Assembly: GCF_033542235.1 (NCBI RefSeq)
Contig: NZ_JAWRCU010000029.1
Coordinates: forward strand, 1-50,340
Length of the DNA: 50,340 bases
Origin: JAWRCU01 sp033542235
Lineage (GTDB): Bacteria > Pseudomonadota > Alphaproteobacteria > Rhizobiales > Rhizobiaceae
Reading direction: 5' to 3'
Part shown: positions 1 to 8,312 of the stretch, piece by piece
Numbering within the stretch: the first letter of the stretch is position 1
Layout: each line of letters begins with the position of its first letter
Program-made: the position numbers and the translations under genes
The notes under the pieces: generated by a model
The model's database searches: none
Told to the model about the DNA's origin: nothing
Seen by the model: the letters and a program-made list of their open reading frames with translations, nothing else

Positions 1-104
1 CCGCAGCCGGCTACAATTTCCGACGCCTCATACGATGGCTCAGCCTTTTGCTGTGCCTGATGCTGGCTGCCTTCAGCACTCAGCTTCGCCTCGTATCAAC
101 GTGA
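1..104 (+). mobile_element. 3' end of an IS5-type transposase (truncated by window edge)
   Basis: The third frame reads AAGYNFRRLIRWLSLLLC and runs on to a TGA at 102-104. An AAGYNF-x-LLxWL-rich tail is the usual C-terminus of IS5-family DDE transposases. Only about 33 codons are inside the window, so the catalytic residues cannot be checked. The terminal inverted repeat should lie just after the stop, around 105-135, but without the other end of the element I cannot delimit it. The family call rests on the tail motif alone. Confidence 0.55.
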
Positions 105-170
105 AATCGCAATAGTTCACGGTCGACTAATTTGGGCGCGCACCCGAAAGCCGCACTCCGCCTTGCTTAC

Positions 171-210
171 CTACTCACCTACTCCCTTATTCCCCTATTG
201 CCCTACCACC
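171..210. repeat. Degenerate octamer tandem array at the arsC 3' end
   Basis: Five consecutive 8-base units can be read: CTACTCAC, CTACTCCC, TTATTCCC, CTATTGCC and CTACCACC. The fourth unit equals the unit of the much cleaner array at 16892-16931. The array runs through the end of the ArsC-like gene, so that the reverse complement GGCAATAG supplies its last codon and TAG stop. Confidence 0.55.
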
Positions 211-542
211 TGCTCGTACTCGGCCGCCTTGAAGCCGAACAACAGTCGGCCACCCGCATCGAGCACCGGGCGCTTGATGAGGTTGGTCTCGGCAAGGATC
301 ATGGCTCGGGCCTTCTTCTCGTCGATGCTTGCCTGCTCGGCTTCCGGCAGCTCCTTGAAGACAGTGCTGTTCCTGTTGAAGACCTTCTCCCAGCCCGCCC
401 GCGCGAACCAGCCATCGACCACCTTCGGATCGAGCTTCTCGACGCGGTAGTCGAAGAAGTCGTACTTGACGTCCCGGGCGTCGAGCCACGCCCTTGCCTT
501 CCTGACCGTATCGCAGCTCTTGAAGCCGTAGAGGGTGATCAC
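195..542 (-). CDS. ArsC/Spx-family (YffB-like) thioredoxin-fold reductase
   Basis: 115 residues, the normal length for the ArsC-like YffB/Spx superfamily. It starts MITLYGFKSCDTVRKA, with a single N-terminal redox Cys at residue 10 where classical arsenate reductases carry their catalytic Cys, followed by the FxDYR and NRNSTVFKELP blocks typical of the family. No ars operon genes adjoin it, so a role in arsenate reduction is not supported; YffB-type proteins are small thiol-dependent reductases of unclear substrate. The last codons and the TAG stop come from the octamer array at 171-210, so the C-terminus may have been reshaped by the repeat. Confidence 0.85.
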   Translation of the reverse strand: MITLYGFKSCDTVRKARAWLDARDVKYDFFDYRVEKLDPKVVDGWFARAGWEKVFNRNSTVFKELPEAEQASIDEKKARAMILAETNLIKRPVLDAGGRLLFGFKAAEYEQVVGQ

Positions 543-1060
543 GAGACCTCCAATGATGTCAGCCGCCCGCGCGGATAGAAATCAGGCGGCCCACAATATC
601 CACTGTCCAGGAACCTCATATTTGCTGAGCCACAGCAAATTGTGCATCCCATGCGACAGAACAGCAGAAATGAGATAGACTAACAACGCTTAAGGACAGC
701 GCCACTGGAGCGGGCCCGCCCTTCCATAAGGTGGGCCGCTTCAACAGAAAGCCCGCCTGCGCGGGGTTGCGGCGGGCTTCCTGGAGCCGAGTGCGCCAGC
801 CCTGTGGTCGCTCGGCTCTCTCCTCGTCCCTTGCTAACATTTGTTAAGCGGAATGGTTCCACCATTACGTGCAGAATCGGCTGACATCGAGCTGGGCTGA
901 ATGTCTCCGGTTTGTTTCCGCTGCCGTGCCATCAACGAGGCTGAGAGATAAGATTGTCCGGTTTGCCAAGCGTCCGAAGGCGCTTGCGTTGCGATGAAGA
1001 ACTGCGCCACGCTCATTCGACCGGCCCGTTCGACCGGTGTGAGCGCCAGAGGTCAGTCGC
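543..1060. other. Intergenic region, about 520 bp
   Basis: This gap separates the divergent ArsC-like gene (minus) and the TolA-like gene (plus), so it should contain a promoter for each. The one clear element is the stem-loop at 749-779. I see no convincing protein gene, tRNA or conserved RNA. The minus-strand frame at 834-1016 (60 codons) has no recognisable features. Confidence 0.5.
749..779 (-). terminator. Rho-independent terminator-like hairpin, minus strand
   Basis: AAGCCCGCC (749-757) pairs with GGCGGGCTT (771-779) across a 13-base loop. Read on the minus strand, the stem is followed by TCTGTT, a T-rich tail common in rhizobial terminators; the plus-strand side has no T run. It lies upstream of the minus-strand ArsC-like gene, so it would end a transcript arising between about 790 and 1060 that has no obvious gene. 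Confidence 0.55.
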
Positions 1061-1672
1061 ATGGCAAGAAAACTCAAGGTGTATCGAACCTCGGCAGGAG
1101 GCTTCTTCGAGCTAGCTGTAGCGGCGCCATCGATGAGGGCGGCTGCGGAGGCTTGGGGCGCAGATACGGACATCTTCGAGCGCGGCTATGCGGAGCAAAC
1201 CGATGATCCCAAAATAGTGGAGGCGGCGATGGCCGCCCCTGGCGTCGTGCTGCGGCGACCGGTCGGATCGCAGGGCGAATTCAGCGAACACGCCCCGCTC
1301 CCGAAAGCGCCCAAGGAAAGCCGCAAGCCGTCGGGTCAGCGTTCCCAGCGTGCTGTCTCCGAAAAGAAACCCGGCCGAAAAGCCGAGGAGAAGCCGAAGC
1401 GTGCGGCGGCTCTCGAAAGCCAACGCGAGAAAGAGGCTCTTCAACGCCAGAAAGAGGAGGCGGCGGAGCGCGAGCGGGCCAGGAAGAAGCGTGAGCGTAT
1501 GGTCGCCAAAGCCAACGCCGATTTCGAGAAGGCGCAAGCCCGCCACGACGAAGCAATGCAGGCTCTCGCGCGGCGACGGGAAGAGCTGGACAAAGATGAA
1601 GCTCTGGAGATGGAGCGCTGGGAAACGGAACAGCGCCGGCACTCAGACGCTCTGAAGGAACTGGGGTCGTAA
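1061..1672 (+). CDS. Hypothetical protein with a long charged coiled-coil (TolA-like)
   Basis: 203 residues. The first 75 or so residues form a compact segment (MARKLKVYRTSAGGFFELAVAAPS...) that looks like a small folded domain. Residues about 80-200 are Lys/Arg/Glu/Ala-rich with heptad-like spacing and should form an extended coiled coil, which often attracts the label TolA-like although no TolA membrane anchor or C-terminal domain is present. There is no signal peptide. The function is unknown. The neighbours (a membrane protein on the other strand) do not help. Confidence 0.75.
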   Translation: MARKLKVYRTSAGGFFELAVAAPSMRAAAEAWGADTDIFERGYAEQTDDPKIVEAAMAAPGVVLRRPVGSQGEFSEHAPLPKAPKESRKPSGQRSQRAVSEKKPGRKAEEKPKRAAALESQREKEALQRQKEEAAERERARKKRERMVAKANADFEKAQARHDEAMQALARRREELDKDEALEMERWETEQRRHSDALKELGS

Positions 1673-1678
1673 GGGCTG

Positions 1679-2158
1679 TCAGCTGCGCCGCGCCATCCAG
1701 ATGACGTAGCCGAGCGAAGCTGCCACGCCAACCAGTTCCACACCAAAAGCTATGCTGACGGGCCACACTGCCTTGGCTGGAAGCAATGACCAGACCAGCA
1801 CGCCTCCTATGAGCAGAACCCAGACGGTCGTCACGAAGAAGATGACCACACCGGCGACGACGCCGGGCGGGCCAGCGATACCGTCGGGCTGATCGTTCCA
1901 CCTTATCTTCGCAATCGCAGGGCAATCGTTCTTGGCGGGGCGGCCGAAGGCCAGTTGTCCTTCTTCGCGATACACCGACGGATCCTTACTGGTGAACCCG
2001 TCGAAACGCGGCGCCGGGCACAGTGTTCCGGGGCATGGACCTCTGCCGCGCATCATCAGACCTTGGTCCCCAATGCAGAGAGGGCAGAAGTCCGACACGC
2101 TGGTTTGACCGCAACCGCGACCGCTGATTGCAGTTGGAGATGACGTGCCGGGTGCCAC
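1679..2158 (-). CDS. Hypothetical membrane protein with two C-terminal TM segments
   Basis: Up to 159 residues. The C-terminal third has two hydrophobic helices (about residues 97-124 and 128-153) ending in a short basic tail, MARRS. The N-terminal part is Cys-, Pro- and Gly-rich (CGQTS..CPLCIGD..CPGTLCPAP), which could be a metal-binding or disulfide segment. The start is uncertain because internal Met codons near residues 35-36 would also work. The gene converges on the coiled-coil gene with a 6-base gap. No family is recognised. Confidence 0.5.
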   Translation of the reverse strand: MAPGTSSPTAISGRGCGQTSVSDFCPLCIGDQGLMMRGRGPCPGTLCPAPRFDGFTSKDPSVYREEGQLAFGRPAKNDCPAIAKIRWNDQPDGIAGPPGVVAGVVIFFVTTVWVLLIGGVLVWSLLPAKAVWPVSIAFGVELVGVAASLGYVIWMARRS

Positions 2159-2209
2159 TACCCGACATGAAATGGCCGAAGACGGCTGTTCGTGAACGCG
2201 GAGAATAGA

Positions 2210-2530
2210 ATGATGAAAAAGCCAATAGTATCAACTTTGACCGCCACGCTCTTACTGGCAGGCATCGGCGTGGCAGCTGCCGACACGGTAGTCGTCAGCC
2301 CCGACGAAGAAACCGCCATTCGGGAATATGTGACGACAGAGAAGGTCACGCCTGTCGAACCACCCGCAGGTGTCGATATCACGGTGGGAGCGACCCTGCC
2401 GGACACCGTCGAACTGCACACGCTCAGCGTGCCTAAAGTGAAGCACAAATACGAATATGTCGTGATCGGCAAGAAGACGGTGCTGGTCGAACCCAGCACG
2501 CGCAAGATCGTGCATGTGATCGGGGGCTGA
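2210..2530 (+). CDS. DUF1236-like secreted protein
   Basis: About 106 residues with a clear signal peptide (MMKKPIVSTLTATLLLAGIGVAAA) and a mature part that resembles the DUF1236 family common in rhizobia, where a short domain ends in a conserved block containing Y-x-x-V-x-x-K..LV-P-x-T-R-x-I-V-x-V-I. The ATG at 2210 is preferred over the GTG at 2192 because GGAG sits 6 bases upstream and the signal peptide then has a normal length. The protein should be periplasmic; the function of the family is unknown. Confidence 0.75.
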   Translation: MMKKPIVSTLTATLLLAGIGVAAADTVVVSPDEETAIREYVTTEKVTPVEPPAGVDITVGATLPDTVELHTLSVPKVKHKYEYVVIGKKTVLVEPSTRKIVHVIGG

Positions 2531-2599
2531 GGCTCTCGCCCCGACAACGGGGATCATTGGGGGGCGGCGTCCCTGCCAAGCAGGCGGCGCCTTCCCTTT

Positions 2600-4372
2600 C
2601 TACGCCGCCCTTCGCCCTCTCCTTAACGCGTGCGTCATGGTGAATACATCGGGCTGAATGCCGGATTCCACCTGCGCCCAAGTGACTGGTGCGGCGATCG
2701 GAAATCCATGCCGGGCACGGGGCGACCAGGCGCCAACCGCCGTATTGCCACGGCCGTTGCGCAAGTAGTCGAGAAAGATATGGCCGGTTCGAGCCGACGG
2801 GGCAGCTGAAAGGACGTAAAGGTCAGGACGTTCGTCGAGCAGGCGCTGCGCAACCGCTCGGGCCGCCTTTCGAGCGGCATCATGAGTGAGGCGTTTCTCG
2901 AACGGCGCCATAAGGTGGATGCCTTTGCCGCCCGTCAGTTTCGGCCAGCTCGCCAGGCCTGCCTCCTGCAGGAGATCGCGCAGGCGCAACGTTGTCTGGA
3001 TGACCTGATCCCATTCGATCCCCTCTCCCGGATCAACGTCGAGCACAAGCCGGTCGGCATGCTCGATGTCATTCACAGTCGCATTCCACGGGTGCAGTTC
3101 GACGGCATCCATCTCGACGAGGCCGAGCAGGCCATCGAGGTCGTCGATCCAGACGCGCACACCTTCTCCGCCCTCACGCTTCTGAATGTGCAGTTGATGC
3201 ACGCTCGGCGGGATTTCCGGGAGAGGACCGCGGTGGAAGAAGGTTATGCCGTGCGTGTGCCGTACCAGCTTGAGCGGCCGTTGGGCGAGATGATCGAGCG
3301 CCCGTCGCGCGACCTTTCGCCAGTAAGCGCGCAGCTCGTCTTTGCTGGGCACCACGGCATCAGGCAGCAGTTGCAGGATGTTCTCGCGGGGCACGCCGTG
3401 GGTGCTGCCAGCGCCGCGCGGCTTTGATTGTGCGGCCGGTTTGCGCGGCAATGGCGCCAGATCCTGCCGCAAGCCCTTGTACACCGCTTCCCGAAGGACC
3501 CCACGATCCGTTTCGCCGCTGAAACCGACCTCCGCGAGAACCACCGGCTGGACCCAGGTGGCTTTCGGTTTGTCTATGGGGTGACTGAGCGGCGAACTGG
3601 TCTGAATGAGTGGATCCAGGATTTCACGGAGCTGGCGTGCGCTCGTCAGGGTGTAGCCGGTCCCGACCTTTCCGGCATAGATCAGCCGCCCGTCCTGCTG
3701 TCGGCCAATGTACAGGGAAGCCACTCGGCGCGGGTGAGCGCCCAATTTTTCAACGAACGCCACGATCGGAAAGGTGTCGGAGCGGGAGCATTTGACCTTG
3801 CGCCATGTCTCCGATCGGCCGGACCGATAGGGCGCATCGACGCGTTTGGAAACTATTCCCTCCAGGCCAAGGCGGCAGGCGTGCTCGAACACCTGCTCGC
3901 CGCTCACCTTCAGATGGTCGGAATATACCAACCCGGACTCTGCACTCTCCAGCAGCTTCTGCAATGCCGCCTTGCGGTCGATCAGTGGGCGGCTGCGCAG
4001 GTCGCGACCATCAAGCCGGAGCAGATCGAAAGCATAGTAGATGATCTTGCTCGGCCGCTTGCCGAGCTCGCGCTCCAGCGCCTGGAAGTCGGGGCGGCCC
4101 ATTGCACCGAGCACCACGGCCTCACCATCGATGATGGCCGACCTGGCTGGGAGCTTTTCAACGGCCTCGACGATCGATGGATATCGCTCAGTCCAGTCAT
4201 AGCCTCGCCGCGTGTAGGCGCGTGCTTTGCCACCATCGAGGACGATTTCCGTGCGGTATCCATCATACTTGATTTCGTGAATCCATTCGCTTCCGGCAGG
4301 CGGCTTGCTGGCCAGTTCGGGCATCTGAAACTCGATGAACGACAGCGGCGCTCTCGCCGCCCTGGAAGGCAT
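2600..4372 (-). CDS. ligD: LigD-type ATP-dependent DNA ligase with polymerase domain
   Basis: 590 residues. An adenylation domain spans about residues 15-200, with the nucleotide-accepting lysine K35 in EIKYDGYR, the LEGIVSKR motif near residue 170 and WRKVKC near 190. An OB-fold ligase C-domain follows (about 205-305), then an archaeo-eukaryotic primase-type polymerase domain (about 335-585) with the catalytic LVLDVDPG motif. LigD enzymes seal and fill double-strand breaks with Ku in non-homologous end joining. The 3'-phosphoesterase domain of the three-domain form is absent, as in many rhizobial paralogues. No ku gene is in the window, so its partner is elsewhere or it acts alone. Confidence 0.93.
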   Translation of the reverse strand: MPSRAARAPLSFIEFQMPELASKPPAGSEWIHEIKYDGYRTEIVLDGGKARAYTRRGYDWTERYPSIVEAVEKLPARSAIIDGEAVVLGAMGRPDFQALERELGKRPSKIIYYAFDLLRLDGRDLRSRPLIDRKAALQKLLESAESGLVYSDHLKVSGEQVFEHACRLGLEGIVSKRVDAPYRSGRSETWRKVKCSRSDTFPIVAFVEKLGAHPRRVASLYIGRQQDGRLIYAGKVGTGYTLTSARQLREILDPLIQTSSPLSHPIDKPKATWVQPVVLAEVGFSGETDRGVLREAVYKGLRQDLAPLPRKPAAQSKPRGAGSTHGVPRENILQLLPDAVVPSKDELRAYWRKVARRALDHLAQRPLKLVRHTHGITFFHRGPLPEIPPSVHQLHIQKREGGEGVRVWIDDLDGLLGLVEMDAVELHPWNATVNDIEHADRLVLDVDPGEGIEWDQVIQTTLRLRDLLQEAGLASWPKLTGGKGIHLMAPFEKRLTHDAARKAARAVAQRLLDERPDLYVLSAAPSARTGHIFLDYLRNGRGNTAVGAWSPRARHGFPIAAPVTWAQVESGIQPDVFTMTHALRRGRRAA

Positions 4373-4585
4373 TCACGCACGCTCCTCGAAGCGAGACTCA
4401 ACTGGATCGCGTCAATCCGGTTCCGGAGCTTGCGGCCGAAACAATCCATTTGCCCGGCACAATCAGGACCCAAACTTAGCGGATGAGAACGCATGTGAAA
4501 GGTTCCCGCGGCATCGGTCTCTTTCGCGGGAAGGTCGCCGCGTAGTTCGTTGGATGCGGGAAGGGCAAGTTCGACAGATCGACGT

Positions 4586-5386
4586 TCACGCAAGAACGAA
4601 ACGAAGCGCGCGCTGGATCTCGAAGAAGTCCTTTGCCGCGAAAGCGACCGCGCGCGGTCCATGCGAACGCGCGCCCGGATACCAAGAAGCTCGAAACGCG
4701 TCGGACGGATTGGAGAATTCCACGACAGCCTCGTAGGTCTCAGCCAACGGCGGAACCAGCCCGGAGAGGTCGCGGGAAAGGGCGGCCTCGACACCCTGCC
4801 GGATCAGCGCCCGGGAACACGCTGGCGAGAGCGAGGTCGCGGCGCGCCCTGCCCCTTCCAAAGTCTCCACCGTGGCGATGCCCGATATCATTGCGCGCGC
4901 ATCGGCACAGATCCCGGCATCCCCTGCGAGAAAGGCAGACGGTACTCCATAGCGGGAGGCGCAGAGTGCGTTCACGGTGAATTCGGAGACGACCTCTCCG
5001 TTGAGCAACAGCCGTGAGACGGCGGTGCTAGTGGTATGGGCCAGGGGGTTCGCCTCGGTTCCCGCCTTTGAATGGTAGCCAACATAGATCGCCGCAGCGA
5101 AATCGGCAGCTATGCCGAACATCATGCTATCGGGATGGCCGGACCAGCCCCGGATTACCCGGACATAGTCGGGCAACAGATCGAGGACGAGATTGCGGCC
5201 GCTGTCATGCGCGTCCTTGACGACGATTTGTTCGGCGCCGGCGGCGCGCGCACCCTCGCAGGCTGCCACCACCTCGGCCGTCATCAGCATCCGGAACTCG
5301 CGATGATCCGAATGGCTACGATCGGCCTCGTCCCAATGAGCGATACCGGCGGTTCCTTCTATGTCCGCGCTGAGGAATATCTTCAC
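4586..5386 (-). CDS. M55-family D-aminopeptidase (DppA-like)
   Basis: 266 residues. With the GTG start at 5386 the protein reads VKIFLSADIEG, and the expected zinc ligands of Bacillus DppA fall in register: D8, E10, H60 and H105, with a candidate catalytic His at 117. That start overlaps the TGA of the upstream peptidase as GTGA and has GGAGAA 11 bases upstream, so I prefer it to the upstream ATG at 5410. DppA enzymes release N-terminal D-residues such as D-Ala from short peptides. As last gene of an operon with a D-amino acid aminotransferase and a transporter, it probably feeds D-amino acids to that enzyme. Confidence 0.88.
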   Translation of the reverse strand: MKIFLSADIEGTAGIAHWDEADRSHSDHREFRMLMTAEVVAACEGARAAGAEQIVVKDAHDSGRNLVLDLLPDYVRVIRGWSGHPDSMMFGIAADFAAAIYVGYHSKAGTEANPLAHTTSTAVSRLLLNGEVVSEFTVNALCASRYGVPSAFLAGDAGICADARAMISGIATVETLEGAGRAATSLSPACSRALIRQGVEAALSRDLSGLVPPLAETYEAVVEFSNPSDAFRASWYPGARSHGPRAVAFAAKDFFEIQRALRFVLA

Positions 5387-6435
5387 TGTAGCGGGTTCTC
5401 CATCAGCCATGCCGCGAGCGCCGGGAACGAACGGCCAGTGCGCCCTGTCGTAGCCGGCGCGGCACAAAGCGCATTCAACACCGCCTCCTGCGTCGCCTCC
5501 GCGGCGGCGCGGAACGGCATGTCGATGCGATCATCGGCAAGCTGCCGGAGGGACTGGAAAGCTTTCCGCGGTTCATGCGCGACCGGATCGGCCGTGGTGA
5601 AACACAAGGCGATGTCGCCGCTGCCATTGCCCCAGAAGGCACCGAGGCGCGCCAGTCCGGCCCCGGCTCGGCGAGCCACGCGGCGGAGCTGACGGTCACC
5701 GAGCGGTAGGTCAGTGGCAAGAATTATGATGACCGATCCCTTTTCCGTCTCCGCAGACGAGCGCGGGTTGGGCCGGCGGCCGTCCGGCAGCACGAGGTCC
5801 CCTACCCGCCCGAAATTGGCCAGCACGAGCGCTCCTAGCGTATAATCGTCTCCGTCGATCCGCATCAGCCGCGAGGCGGAACCGATGCCGGCCTTGAAGC
5901 CGAAGCTTGTCATCCCGGTCCCCGCTCCTATCGCACCCTGCAGCACCGCACCGCCCCTGGCGTCGTCGAGCGCCGCCTCGGCGTCGGCTGTGGTCACTGC
6001 CATGGCTTGGATGTCGTTGATCACGCCATCATTGCACTCGAAGACCAGCGGATTGACGGTGGAGGTCTCGCGGCCGATGTCCGGATTGGCCGCGATCGCC
6101 CGGCGCACCAATGCTTCTGCGCATGGTGCGACGGAGAACGTGTTGGTCAAGAGGATCGGTGTTTCGACGGTGCCGAGTTCGGCCACCTGCATCATGCCCA
6201 CGGACTTGCCGAAGCCGTTGATCACCTCTATTCCCGCGCGAACTTTCTGGCGGAAAAGATCGCCTTGGTGCGGAAGGATGGCCGTGACTCCGGTGGCCAG
6301 CGTCTCACTGCAAAGGGTGCGGTGGCCGACCGTCACCCCGACCACATCGGTGATGGCATTCAGCGATCCCGGCGGCAGGATGCCCGAGCTCAAGCCGAGA
6401 TCGCGCGCTGATGGCATTCCGGAACCCTTCATCAT
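5383..6435 (-). CDS. P1/S58-family aminopeptidase (DmpA-like), self-processing
   Basis: Up to 350 residues, typical for DmpA/BapA-type Ntn hydrolases. The glycine-rich GAGTGM block (about 170-175) is followed by GIGSASR, where autoproteolysis is expected between G185 and S186 to expose the nucleophile. DmpA-type enzymes remove N-terminal L- or D-Ala, and some relatives cleave beta-peptides. GGAGG lies just upstream of the tandem ATGATG; a third Met at residue 7 is also possible. It sits 7 bases after the ABC ATPase gene and overlaps the DppA-like gene by 4 bases. The substrate in this operon is inferred, not shown. Confidence 0.87.
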   Translation of the reverse strand: MMKGSGMPSARDLGLSSGILPPGSLNAITDVVGVTVGHRTLCSETLATGVTAILPHQGDLFRQKVRAGIEVINGFGKSVGMMQVAELGTVETPILLTNTFSVAPCAEALVRRAIAANPDIGRETSTVNPLVFECNDGVINDIQAMAVTTADAEAALDDARGGAVLQGAIGAGTGMTSFGFKAGIGSASRLMRIDGDDYTLGALVLANFGRVGDLVLPDGRRPNPRSSAETEKGSVIIILATDLPLGDRQLRRVARRAGAGLARLGAFWGNGSGDIALCFTTADPVAHEPRKAFQSLRQLADDRIDMPFRAAAEATQEAVLNALCAAPATTGRTGRSFPALAAWLMENPLQ

Positions 6436-6442
6436 GCCTCCG

Positions 6443-7186
6443 CTACAGTCTCCCGGCCTTTTTCAGGCTGCGCAGGAAGGCCTGCGTCCGCTCACGCTTC
6501 GGATTGCCAAATATCTCAGCCGGCGACCCCTGTTCATAGATTGTCCCGGATTGAAGAAAGCAGATCCTGTCGGCGACTTCGCTGGCAAAGCCCATCTCGT
6601 GGGTGGCAAGCATCATGGTCATGCCCTTGGCCGCGAGATCGCGCACGATGTCCAGAACCTCCGCCACGAGTTCGGGATCGAGAGCGGAGGTGATTTCGTC
6701 CAGCAGGAGCAGCATGGGGTCCATCATCAGGGCGCGCACGATGGCAACGCGCTGCTGCTGCCCACCGGAAAGCCGGTCGGGGTAGTCGCCGGCCTTGTGC
6801 GCCAGGCCGATGCGCTCGAGGAACGCCATCGCCCGATCCTCGGCCTCGCGACGCTTCATGCCGAGCACTTTCAGCGGCGCAAGCGTGGTGTTTTGCAGCA
6901 CCGTCATGTGGGGAAACAGGTTGTACCCCTGGAATACGATGCCGATGTCGCGCCGAAGCCGGTCGAGATCCACCCCCGGCCCGGTGATCCGGTCGCCATG
7001 GATGCGAACTTCGCCGAGTGAGATCTCCTCCAGCCGGTTGATGCAGCGCAGCAGCGTAGATTTACCGCAGCCCGACGGGCCGATCAGGCAGATTACCTCA
7101 TGCTCTTCGACGGAGAGCGACAGGTTGGAAATGACCTCGACCGAGCCATAGTGCTTGGTCACGCCATCGATTTCGAGCAGCGCCAC
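6443..7186 (-). CDS. Polar amino acid ABC transporter, ATP-binding protein
   Basis: 247 residues of the GlnQ/HisP type. Walker A GPSGCGKS lies near residue 37, the signature LSGGQQQR near 141 and Walker B LLLLDE near 163, followed by the SALDPELV D-loop and an ATHEMGF switch histidine. The gene lies 3 bases downstream of its permease gene and upstream of the peptidase, so import and peptide hydrolysis are probably co-transcribed. Confidence 0.95.
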   Translation of the reverse strand: MALLEIDGVTKHYGSVEVISNLSLSVEEHEVICLIGPSGCGKSTLLRCINRLEEISLGEVRIHGDRITGPGVDLDRLRRDIGIVFQGYNLFPHMTVLQNTTLAPLKVLGMKRREAEDRAMAFLERIGLAHKAGDYPDRLSGGQQQRVAIVRALMMDPMLLLLDEITSALDPELVAEVLDIVRDLAAKGMTMMLATHEMGFASEVADRICFLQSGTIYEQGSPAEIFGNPKRERTQAFLRSLKKAGRL

Positions 7187-7189
7187 GCT

Positions 7190-8308
7190 TCAGCCTCCCG
7201 CCCTGATCCGGCGTCGGTCGCGCTCGATCAGCCGATCGACAAACCGCGCCTGGGGGATGGTAATGGCGATGAACAGGATCGCGACCGTGGTCACCGCCGA
7301 AAGGTTGAAATTGTTGGCCGCTATGATCTTCGACTGGTTGAAGGCGTCGATGGTACCGATGATGGCAACCAGCGCGGTGTCCTTCTGCAGGCTGATGCAG
7401 TTGTTCATCAGCGGCGGAATGATGTTGCGCACGGCAAGCGGCACGATCACGTAGCGCATGGTCTTGAAATGGCTGAGCCCGAGCGAACGGGCGGCCGCGA
7501 CCTGGCTATGATGCACGCCCTCGATCCCGGCACGATAGACCTCCGACGTATAGGCCCCGTAGGTCAGCGTCAGCGCGATGACTGCATAGGCGGTGGAAGA
7601 AAGGTGCGACAGCACCGGCAGGTCGGTCAGCGGCAACCCGAAGCCGATCAGGTAGATGGTGATGATAGCGGGCAGGCCGCGAAACAGGTCGCCATAGGCG
7701 ATGGCGAGGAAGCGCAGAGGCCGCCCGGCATCGCCAGGAAGCGTGCGGGCAACAGCCACCAGCAGCGACCATATCAGGATCAGAACTGCCGAAACCGCGA
7801 AGATGACAATGTTGGTGCCGAAGGCCCGAAGTACCTTGCCGGCGGATTCGCGGATCAGCGCCAGATCGAAGAAGGTACGGCTGACAGCGGCATCGTTCAG
7901 CACCATGAACCAGGCACCACCGGTCACGATAAGCAGCGCTCCGCACCAGGACAGCGCCTGCCAGGCCGCCATTGAGGCCTCTGCGCCAAGCGCGCGAGCG
8001 GCATAGACATCGTCGCTGCGGCTGGAAGCCAGTGATTTCAGGAAAGCACGCGCAGCGATCACCAACACGACCGCCGCAGCCAAGGCGGCGATCGCTCCCG
8101 GCACCACCACGGCAGTGGACGCGATACCTTGCGAAACGGCGAAGGAACCGATGTGCTGGACCGAGACAGCGACGGCAACGAAGGTCAGCACAGCCAGCGC
8201 AAGGGTTAGCGCCGTGCGGCCGCGATATGTGCGCGTAACGGTCCGGGCGCGCCATGCTGCGGCGCGCCCGGCTTCGTCCGATTTCGCGTGGTGATCGAGC
8301 ACCGCCAT
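7190..8308 (-). CDS. Polar amino acid ABC transporter, permease
   Basis: 372 residues from the ATG at 8308; the open frame extends further up but would overlap the upstream gene. The C-terminal 215 or so residues carry the His/Glu/Gln/Arg-type permease fold with the EAA-loop region (AAARSLGLSHFKTMRYVIVP). The N-terminal 150 residues add three further hydrophobic segments (about 30-55, 65-90 and 115-145), so this permease is longer than the usual 220-240 residues. Only one permease gene is present, implying a homodimer. It sits 4 bases after the binding-protein gene. Confidence 0.92.
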   Translation of the reverse strand: MAVLDHHAKSDEAGRAAAWRARTVTRTYRGRTALTLALAVLTFVAVAVSVQHIGSFAVSQGIASTAVVVPGAIAALAAAVVLVIAARAFLKSLASSRSDDVYAARALGAEASMAAWQALSWCGALLIVTGGAWFMVLNDAAVSRTFFDLALIRESAGKVLRAFGTNIVIFAVSAVLILIWSLLVAVARTLPGDAGRPLRFLAIAYGDLFRGLPAIITIYLIGFGLPLTDLPVLSHLSSTAYAVIALTLTYGAYTSEVYRAGIEGVHHSQVAAARSLGLSHFKTMRYVIVPLAVRNIIPPLMNNCISLQKDTALVAIIGTIDAFNQSKIIAANNFNLSAVTTVAILFIAITIPQARFVDRLIERDRRRIRAGG

Positions 8309-8312
8309 GAAC

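Noticed and set aside
3428..4486. Plus-strand open frame of 352 codons opposite ligD
   Set aside because: It is the antisense shadow of a high-GC gene whose minus-strand frame has all ligase motifs. The translation has no family character.
5885..7021. Plus-strand open frame of 378 codons across the peptidase and ATPase genes
   Set aside because: It spans two real genes on the other strand and shows only shadow composition.
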